From Bacillus paralicheniformis (GTDB lineage Bacteria > Bacillota > Bacilli > Bacillales > Bacillaceae): 64,000 nt of DNA. The DNA lies in NCBI RefSeq assembly GCF_001042485.2, contig NZ_LBMN02000038.1, positions 1 to 64,000 on the forward strand, written 5' to 3'. Below are positions 58,392-64,000 of the stretch, one piece after another (position 1 is the first letter of the stretch; every line of letters begins with the position of its first letter). Below the pieces are notes generated by a model. That model was not told the DNA's origin and ran no database searches. It worked only from the letters and a program-made list of their open reading frames with translations. A program made the position numbers and the translations under genes.

Positions 58392-59720
58392 ATGTTCGGT
58401 TCCTATATGGTTCAAATGGTAAGGTCCAACGCCCATAAACTGGACCGGCCGCTGAGAGAAAGCGTGCTGAAACTCTATAAACCTTTTAAATGGACACCTT
58501 GCTTTTTACACGGATTTTTCGAAAAAATATTAATGAAGAACAAAAAAATACCGGTCATTATTGAATTTGAAAAAGACAGCCACCATAAAGGCTATCAATT
58601 AGTCAATGAAATGATCGGCAGCAAGAGAAGAAACAAAATCAAGCATCGCTTTTCCAACATTAGCTGCTGCAGCGCGGAAGTCACCCCTTCATCTTTGCAA
58701 TCGCTTCTATCTCAATGCGGTGACATTCGCAAAATTTATTTAAATCGCAAAGTGAAAGCGCTCCTCGACGTAGCGGTTGAATCAAGCCGTGCCAAAGAGG
58801 TGATCAGAAACAACCAGACGCTGACAGGCAAAGGTGTTACAATCGCTGTCATTGATACGGGCATATACCCTCACAAAGATCTTGAAGGCAGGATCAGGGC
58901 TTTTCAAGACTTTGTCAACCAAAGGACAGAACCGTATGATGACAATGGCCATGGCACACACTGCGCCGGCGATGCTTGTGGAAACGGAGCTGCCTCATCG
59001 GGTCAGTACCGGGGGCCTGCTCCTGAAGCGGAACTTGTCGGTGTAAAAGTATTGGACAAAATGGGATCCGGCACGCTGGAAACTGTCATTCAAGGGATCG
59101 ATTGGTGCATTCAATTCAATGAGGAAAACCCTGATGATCCGATCGACATTCTTTCAATGTCATTGGGGGCAGATGCGTTACGCTACGAGAATGAGGAAGA
59201 AGATCCGGTCGTTAAAGCTGTTCATGCAGCATGGGACGCAGGCATTGTTGTATGTGCGGCAGCCGGAAATTCCGGTCCTGATGCGCAAACGATTGCCAGC
59301 CCGGGCGTCAGCAGCAAGATTATTACAGTCGGAGCTTTGGATGACCGGGATACAGTCAGCCGGGAGGATGATGATGTTGCCTCTTATTCAAGCAGAGGGC
59401 CGACGATCTACGGTCAAGTTAAACCGGACTTGCTGGGACCGGGCACAAATATTACATCGCTTCGTTCACCTGGATCTTTCCTCGATAAGATGCAAAAAGC
59501 AAACAGAGTCGGCACAGATTATATGATATTATCCGGAACCTCGATGGCCACGCCGATCTGCGCAGGCATTGCAGCCCTTATTCTTCAGCAAGCCCCAGGG
59601 ACAGGACCTGATGAAATCAAACAACTGTTAATAGACGGAACCGATTTATGGAAAGATCGCGATCCAAATGTTTACGGTGCTGGATACATCAATGCAGAAC
59701 AATCGGTTCCGCAAGATTAA
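58392..59720 (+). CDS. aprX: Intracellular serine protease AprX
   Basis: 442-residue subtilisin-family protease with no signal peptide. Catalytic triad: Asp-155 (AVIDTGIYPH), His-187 (NGHGTHCAGD) and Ser-384 (LSGTSMATPICAG). Oxyanion Asn lies in CAAAGNSGPD. The N-terminal 140 residues act as a prodomain in this family. It is an ATP-independent, cytosolic late-stationary-phase protease in B. subtilis. Length and most of the sequence match AprX. ATG start with GAGGTGG. Confidence 0.93.
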   Translation: MFGSYMVQMVRSNAHKLDRPLRESVLKLYKPFKWTPCFLHGFFEKILMKNKKIPVIIEFEKDSHHKGYQLVNEMIGSKRRNKIKHRFSNISCCSAEVTPSSLQSLLSQCGDIRKIYLNRKVKALLDVAVESSRAKEVIRNNQTLTGKGVTIAVIDTGIYPHKDLEGRIRAFQDFVNQRTEPYDDNGHGTHCAGDACGNGAASSGQYRGPAPEAELVGVKVLDKMGSGTLETVIQGIDWCIQFNEENPDDPIDILSMSLGADALRYENEEEDPVVKAVHAAWDAGIVVCAAAGNSGPDAQTIASPGVSSKIITVGALDDRDTVSREDDDVASYSSRGPTIYGQVKPDLLGPGTNITSLRSPGSFLDKMQKANRVGTDYMILSGTSMATPICAGIAALILQQAPGTGPDEIKQLLIDGTDLWKDRDPNVYGAGYINAEQSVPQD

Positions 59721-59726
59721 AGACCG

Positions 59727-59755
59727 TTCGCCCGTTTTAGCATAAAGCGGGCGAA
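59727..59755. terminator. Terminator between aprX and the membrane-protein gene
   Basis: TTCGCCCG/CGGGCGAA, 8 pairs, between convergent genes. The T run is weak. Confidence 0.6.
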
Positions 59756-59770
59756 TCTTACATAAAAGAT

Positions 59771-60175
59771 TTAAACCGCAGACCTTCTTTTTTCAAGTAT
59801 GAGCGGTATCGTCAAATACATGGCATACGCGAAGACCATCCAAACCGCAAATCCAATCACCTGGCCCTGTGAAAGCGCCGGGAAGATCAATGAATGATGC
59901 CATAAAGAAAATGTGTCGAGAAACAAACCGACTGCCGACCCTACAATGCCAAACTTAACCGCAGCAAACCTCGATTTGTCAACTCGCCGGTAAGCGAGGA
60001 TCACGGCATATAGTAGGGCAAAAGTTCCGGCTTCAAGAAGCAAAAAGCGGAGCATAAAAGAATCTTGGCCGGGTTCGGCAAGAACCGCACTGCCGAACAG
60101 CATAAAAAACACGGTGGCGCCAAGCCAGACAACGAACGAAAAAACAAGAGCCAAACCGAGTTTTTCAGTTAACAT
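59771..60175 (-). CDS. Four-helix membrane protein under TetR control
   Basis: 134 residues with four membrane segments (LGLALVFSFVVWLGATVFFMLFG, MLRFLLLEAGTFALLYAVILAY, KFGIVGSAVGLFLDTFSLW, IGFAVWMVFAYAMYLTIPLIL). No family recognised. It follows the TetR gene by about 10 bases and is probably its main target. Start at 60175 has GGGAG six bases ahead; the ATG at 60181 is an alternative. Confidence 0.65.
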   Translation of the reverse strand: MLTEKLGLALVFSFVVWLGATVFFMLFGSAVLAEPGQDSFMLRFLLLEAGTFALLYAVILAYRRVDKSRFAAVKFGIVGSAVGLFLDTFSLWHHSLIFPALSQGQVIGFAVWMVFAYAMYLTIPLILEKRRSAV

Positions 60176-60187
60176 CTCCATCTCCCT

Positions 60188-60787
60188 TTACTCCCCTCCA
60201 TGCTGTTTTACGGCGGTTTCCGTCAGCATCTGCAGAACCGCCTCTAATTCCCCGTAGACTTTTTCAGAGGAAAATCCCGAAGACATCAGCGACTGAAGAG
60301 CAAGACCGTCGATTAGTGCGTTTAAAAGAATGCCCCACGTGCTGAAAGAAACCCCGTCAACAGGAGAACGCTTCCACATCTCGGAAAGCTGTTCTGCCAA
60401 CACCGCATTTTCCTCTTCGAGAAGTTCTCCAAGCTGCTCGTTTATCTTTTCATTTCGAAAACCTAAAACGGCCAATTCTAAAAAAAGCTGATGGTAATAC
60501 GCATCTTTTCGTGTTCTTGATTTCGCCGATGACAATCCGTCTTTTATCCTTTCGGCAGCGGGTCTATCATTTGCTTTCAACCGTTCCCACGACGCGCGGC
60601 AAAGGTCGCGGACCACTTCAAACACAAGCTGCTCTTTTGTCCGGAAATGATAGTAAACCGTTCCCTGTGTCACCTTTGCTTCTTCAGCAACCGCCTTTAA
60701 CGTCAGTTTGTCCAGACCCTGTCCGGCAATGCGGCGCTTAGCTGCCTCAATCAACGTTTCTTTTGAAGTCACATTCGGCCTCGCCAT
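60188..60787 (-). CDS. TetR-family repressor
   Basis: 199 residues. The N-terminal helix-turn-helix is typical (TSKETLIEAAKRRIAGQGLDKLTLKAVAEEAKVTQGTVYYHFRTKEQLVFEVV); the rest is a helical ligand domain. ATG start with AGAGGTGA. A strong SigA promoter and a 20-base palindrome immediately upstream indicate autorepression. In B. subtilis a TetR gene (yobS) lies near csaA, but I cannot confirm orthology. Confidence 0.85.
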   Translation of the reverse strand: MARPNVTSKETLIEAAKRRIAGQGLDKLTLKAVAEEAKVTQGTVYYHFRTKEQLVFEVVRDLCRASWERLKANDRPAAERIKDGLSSAKSRTRKDAYYHQLFLELAVLGFRNEKINEQLGELLEEENAVLAEQLSEMWKRSPVDGVSFSTWGILLNALIDGLALQSLMSSGFSSEKVYGELEAVLQMLTETAVKQHGGE

Positions 60788-60799
60788 TCACTTCACCTC

Positions 60800-60819
60800 T
60801 TAGTTATCTGAATAACTAA
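60800..60819. promoter_or_regulatory. TetR operator
   Basis: Perfect palindrome TTAGTTATCTGAATAACTAA between the promoter and start of the TetR gene. Confidence 0.75.
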
Positions 60820-60831
60820 CTCATTAATTCA

Positions 60832-60860
60832 ACTATAATCTGGAAGGGGTTTCTTGTCAA
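60832..60860 (-). promoter_or_regulatory. Promoter of the tetR operon
   Basis: Leftward consensus TTGACA (60855-60860), 17 bases, TATAGT (60832-60837), followed at once by the operator. Confidence 0.8.
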
Positions 60861-60887
60861 TCGCTCATTCAAGTTAACATAATATTA

Positions 60888-61379
60888 TTATTGTTTCCTA
60901 TCCGTTTCTGTCATAAGTGTCAGACCTTGAAGAAATTTCAAAATAACTCCCTGTTCTGCTGTTGAAAACGAATCGAGAAACCTCTGAAACTGTTCCGCTT
61001 TTTGCTGATGGAGCTTTTCATGAAGTTCATACACTTGTTTTCCGCTGGGCGTCAGCCTGAAGTAGATCTCTTTTTTATTGTCCGTCAATTGAAACCGTTT
61101 AATGAGGCCTTCTTGCAGCAGCTTTGAACTGATTTTTGTAATATTTGCTTTTGATAAATTCATTTTTTTGGCGATGCCTGTATTATTAATCGGTTCATCA
61201 TCACCGATACAGCTGATGACATGGATGGTCGTCATATTCCCCGGGAGCCGTTTAACATCAGATTCTGCCGCCTGCTTTAAAAATGCCTTGAGATCAGTAT
61301 CCGCTTTTTGTTCGTTCAGGTGCAGGAGTTTAACATACATATCATAGATCAGCTGTTTTGTCAGTTCAGACATAGTCAA
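60888..61379 (-). CDS. MarR-family regulator
   Basis: 163 residues: MTTIHVISCIGDDEPINNTGIAKKMNLSKANITKISSKLLQEGLIKRFQLTDNKKEIYFRLTPSGKQVYE is a MarR winged helix. Start TTG at 61379 with AAGGGA seven bases ahead, or ATG two codons on. Promoter TTGACA-N18-TAAAAT on the minus strand and an AAAATATTTT palindrome lie in the 143-base divergent gap, so it may control itself and the HD-domain gene. Confidence 0.75.
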   Translation of the reverse strand: MTMSELTKQLIYDMYVKLLHLNEQKADTDLKAFLKQAAESDVKRLPGNMTTIHVISCIGDDEPINNTGIAKKMNLSKANITKISSKLLQEGLIKRFQLTDNKKEIYFRLTPSGKQVYELHEKLHQQKAEQFQRFLDSFSTAEQGVILKFLQGLTLMTETDRKQ

Positions 61380-61522
61380 TGGACAGTCCCTTCTTTTTAT
61401 TTTCCGGTTAACAAAATATTTTAATGGTATGTTTTAGGATTTGTCAATGTTATGATAAGGTAAAATCAGATAACAAATGTGTTTTGTTTATCATGAAACA
61501 ACCTCAAAAAGGAGAATCTCTG

Positions 61523-62137
61523 ATGAATATTGAAGGAATAGAGATGGAAGTTCGTTGCACAGGTGATGTATGTTCAGATGCCCTTGAATTTTTGAGACGC
61601 CATAACCACGAAAAAACAGCCGAACATTCGATAAGAGTGAAAAAAGCGGCGGAAGAATTGGCAAAGCGTTTTCATGTTCCTGCACAAAAAGCGGGAATAG
61701 CCGGTATTATGCATGACATCAGCGGTGTCATCCCTAATGAAAAAAGAATTGCGGCTGCTGAGGCGCTCGGTATTGATATTCTGCCCGAAGAACGGATATT
61801 TCCGATGATTATCCATCAAAAACTGTCGAAAGTGATGGCGCGGGACCTGTTTCAGGTGGCGGATCAAGATATTTTAGATGCAATAGAATGCCATACAACG
61901 CTTAAAAAAAGTCCCTCCCAGCTCGACCTTGTCCTGTTTTCAGCGGACAAAATAGAATGGGATCAGACAGGGACTCCGCCTTATATCAAGGAGCTTTGTG
62001 AAGCGCTTGAAATTTCTCTGGAGCACGGGGCGTTTGTTTATATTCAGTATTTGTGGAAACAAAAAGATAAACTGAAAGTTGTCCATCCCTGGCTAAAAGA
62101 TGCCTATTATCACCTGAAAGCAATAATCGAAGCTTGA
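61523..62137 (+). CDS. HD-domain phosphohydrolase (YqeK-like)
   Basis: 204 residues. HD motif: HNHEKTAEHSIRVKKAAEELAKRF, GIAGIMHDISGVIP with the His-Asp pair, IECHTTLKKSPSQLDLVLFSADKIEWDQ. The pattern is that of YqeK-type HD proteins, which split diadenosine tetraphosphate; the ADKIE part is conserved there. Substrate is inferred. Start ATG 61523 with AAAGGAG; the longer open frame upstream has no ribosome site. Confidence 0.75.
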   Translation: MNIEGIEMEVRCTGDVCSDALEFLRRHNHEKTAEHSIRVKKAAEELAKRFHVPAQKAGIAGIMHDISGVIPNEKRIAAAEALGIDILPEERIFPMIIHQKLSKVMARDLFQVADQDILDAIECHTTLKKSPSQLDLVLFSADKIEWDQTGTPPYIKELCEALEISLEHGAFVYIQYLWKQKDKLKVVHPWLKDAYYHLKAIIEA

Positions 62138-62139
62138 CC

Positions 62140-62197
62140 CAGGCAAAATGAACTGCGGCTTAGGGTGGGTGACCGCCTTAAGCCGCCATCTTGCCTG
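62140..62197. repeat. Large inverted repeat between convergent genes
   Basis: CAGGCAA (62140-62146) pairs TTGCCTG (62191-62197) and GCGGCTTA (62155-62162) pairs TAAGCCGC (62179-62186). A 58-base cruciform-like element without T runs; perhaps a bidirectional terminator or a remnant of a small repeat. Confidence 0.6.
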
Positions 62198-62206
62198 ACA
62201 ACACCG

Positions 62207-62692
62207 TTAGTTGACGCCTTTTGAAGGGTCCCACGATTTCTGCTGTTTTCGGATCGTGACGATTTGTCCCAGATGGTAAGCGTTATGAAGAATGAGAAGG
62301 GACAAAATCTCCGCCCAGGTGGAATGCGGATCATGCTGGGCCGGCTCCTTCAGCATCTTCTCTTCGCATGCCGAAAGCGCATCGATCCATTCGTTATAGA
62401 TCGTATTCAGTTCTTGCCGGCTTTCTTCCCAGCCCAGTCCGCTTTTGTTTACAAACGTATCATCGATCGTATAATCAAAAGCCGGAACGGGAATTCCTTT
62501 AAACCACTTTAAATAGCGCTCGTTGTAAAAAATCAAATGGTTGGCAATTTCTAAAATCGAATTTTCCGAACCTTCCCCTTTTTGCCTTGCCTGGCTTTCC
62601 GTAAGATCAGCGGAAGCCGTTTGAAAACAAACAAACCAAGTCGTTTCGTTAAAGCATGCTTTAAACTGTTCAAGCAAAATGTTTTTTAGCAT
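62207..62692 (-). CDS. DinB-family protein
   Basis: 161 residues. Four-helix DinB/YfiT fold with three metal-ligand histidines in the usual places: SILEIANHLIFYNERYL, and LLILHNAYHLGQIVTIRK with the paired His. Such proteins include thiol S-transferases (bacillithiol-dependent) and damage-induced proteins; the activity here is unknown. ATG start with GGAGGG. Confidence 0.8.
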   Translation of the reverse strand: MLKNILLEQFKACFNETTWFVCFQTASADLTESQARQKGEGSENSILEIANHLIFYNERYLKWFKGIPVPAFDYTIDDTFVNKSGLGWEESRQELNTIYNEWIDALSACEEKMLKEPAQHDPHSTWAEILSLLILHNAYHLGQIVTIRKQQKSWDPSKGVN

Positions 62693-62722
62693 AAATACCC
62701 TCCAGTTCGATTCGATTTTTGC

Positions 62723-64000
62723 CTAGCTTTCTTTTGCTATTTTCGCCCTATTGACGGCAGAATCCTTTTTTTCAATATGATATTGAATGTCGAGAAACCG
62801 TATGCCGAACAGCCACATGCAGTGATGAGCGCAGAGCCTCTTTCGTCCCTGCTCTTTGATGATAAAGCGTTCGGCAAGCGGCAGTTTAAACGTACCTGTT
62901 CCGGTCGAAAGGAAAATGCCTTCATCCCCCCGGTCAGATCGTTTGTCACTGCTCGTCAAAATCAGGCAGCCGTCCTCTGCTTTCGGCTTTAAAATGCCTG
63001 TCATATTGGAAAACGGCAATGGCAGTGCAATATTCATATATGTGATGTCATCATGGGTATGAGCAGAATAAAGCGCCACGAACACAGTCTCGCCTTCCTC
63101 GTTCGTTCTGACCCAGGCGCGCACATTCTTCCTGCCGTCTTTGGCTGAATCAACACCGATAATCTCGCCCTCCATCGTTTGCCGCCCGGTCTTTGTCCCC
63201 AAATGAATTTGCCCTGTCATTTTTGAAATCATCTGATACATGTGCGCAAGCGGCTTAAACCATGGACGCCAGGCGATCTCCGCTGTTAATGAATAATCGG
63301 CAGTATGCTCATAGAAATCGAGAATGAGAGGAGAAACCGTCTCAAGCTGAAATCCGTTTCTTTGAAATGCGCTCATATCATCGGCAAGACCTTGGTAAGA
63401 CGAATCGCTTTGTAATCGGTGCCGTTGTAAAAAATCGGCTCCGATTCTCCATGACCCGTAAATGTTGCTCATCATTTCGCCTTGCCTCCTTTCACAGTCC
63501 GGCTCAGGAGATTCAAGACGCCAGCCGGTCAGCGCTGGAATAATGACGCCAAAAGCGTTGACAAGCCCGTGAATCCAAATCATTTCCTGAATTGTAAAAG
63601 TCGGCCGGCCGCGATAAACACCGTAAGAGTAAATAAGTGAAAAAGCAATGGTAATCATCAATGTAAAAGACGAAAAGATCACAAAGCGGCGAGCCGCGCT
63701 GTTTTTGAAGGCCGCGATCGAGACGAGAAAGCCGCTGCCGTATATGGCCGCCAAATACAGCGCAACGGCGAAGACATCAATGGTTTTCGAAAACGATATG
63801 CCGACCGCAATGAAAAGCGGAGACAGCATGATGAGCCATGTCACCGCTGTATAAAAAAGGCCTTTCTTTTTCAGCTTCCTTCCGAGCATTCCATTAAAAA
63901 TCGGAATGAGAAATGCAGAATAATGAAAATGCACCGCTGTCAGCAGCACGATCAGCGGGCTGAAATCCATGACCTGGAGATTCAGCGTATAAGCAAAAAG
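62723..64000 (-). CDS. yndJ: YndJ-family membrane protein, C-terminal part (cut by window edge)
   Basis: About 425 codons, open through base 64000. The left part of the protein has seven or so membrane helices (from LLTAVHFHYSAFLIPIFNGMLG to IWIHGLVNAFGVIIPALTGW) and the C-terminus is a soluble domain (GEIIGVDSAKDGRKNVRAWVRTNEEGETVFVALYSAHTHDDITYMNIALPLPFSNMTG). It resembles B. subtilis YndJ as I recall it, about 545 residues. The usual first 120 residues lie beyond the window. Function unknown. Confidence 0.72.
   Translation of the reverse strand, partial: LFAYTLNLQVMDFSPLIVLLTAVHFHYSAFLIPIFNGMLGRKLKKKGLFYTAVTWLIMLSPLFIAVGISFSKTIDVFAVALYLAAIYGSGFLVSIAAFKNSAARRFVIFSSFTLMITIAFSLIYSYGVYRGRPTFTIQEMIWIHGLVNAFGVIIPALTGWRLESPEPDCERRQGEMMSNIYGSWRIGADFLQRHRLQSDSSYQGLADDMSAFQRNGFQLETVSPLILDFYEHTADYSLTAEIAWRPWFKPLAHMYQMISKMTGQIHLGTKTGRQTMEGEIIGVDSAKDGRKNVRAWVRTNEEGETVFVALYSAHTHDDITYMNIALPLPFSNMTGILKPKAEDGCLILTSSDKRSDRGDEGIFLSTGTGTFKLPLAERFIIKEQGRKRLCAHHCMWLFGIRFLDIQYHIEKKDSAVNRAKIAKES

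Overview
The window looks like a chromosomal segment of a low-GC Gram-positive of the Bacillus subtilis group, most likely Bacillus paralicheniformis or a close relative. Many proteins resemble B. subtilis proteins by recall (YngI/YngJ, GltA/GltB/GltC, YitD-G, YoxD, YoaE, CsaA, AprX). Two traits point to the licheniformis branch: a three-gene proline operon proH-proJ-proA, and a germinant-receptor operon with the layout yndD-E3-E2-F1-E1. The N-terminus of a fengycin (plipastatin) synthetase at the left edge favours B. paralicheniformis over B. licheniformis. The species call is an inference from memory, not from a search.

Layout. 0-5 kb: start of the fengycin synthetase and the acyl-CoA genes yngJ-yngI. 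5-6 kb: a quinone-reductase-like flavoprotein and a convergent HxlR regulator. 6-9.5 kb: osmostress-type proline operon. 9.8-12.7 kb: a DUF421 membrane protein and a cysH-cysP sulfate-assimilation pair. 12.7-13.3 kb: a gene-free stretch with a promoter, an intrinsic terminator and a probable folded RNA in front of yitD. 14-20 kb: yitE, yitF, yitG, ykoT-ykoS and a tiny Pro/Arg/Tyr-rich protein that may belong to the spore. 20.5-27.6 kb: glutamate synthase gltAB with its divergent activator gltC. 28-31.7 kb: a diheme cytochrome and a divergent phosphodiesterase-like protein.

31.7-47.2 kb and 53.6-55.7 kb are rich in drug-handling genes: a MarR-controlled heterodimeric ABC exporter, a P450, a rifampicin-phosphotransferase-type enzyme, an LmrB-like exporter, a MarR/Mdr pair whose exporter gene is broken by a one-base frameshift, and a VmlR-like ABC-F ribosome-protection protein behind a leader peptide and attenuator. 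Among these lie yoxD, the molybdopterin enzyme yoaE, and the ynd germinant-receptor operon (47.2-53.5 kb), which is headed by an unlisted 41-codon membrane ORF. 55.8-64 kb: a chemoreceptor with a SigD-like promoter, csaA, aprX, a TetR-controlled membrane protein, a MarR regulator, an HD-domain hydrolase, a DinB-fold protein and a yndJ gene cut by the right edge.

The least explained signals are regulatory. (1) A short RNA unit is transcribed toward and across the rph promoter from the opposite strand (38.2-38.34 kb). (2) A folded region lies ahead of yitD. (3) An attenuator with a leader peptide precedes the ABC-F gene. No tRNA, rRNA, CRISPR array, insertion sequence or prophage was seen.
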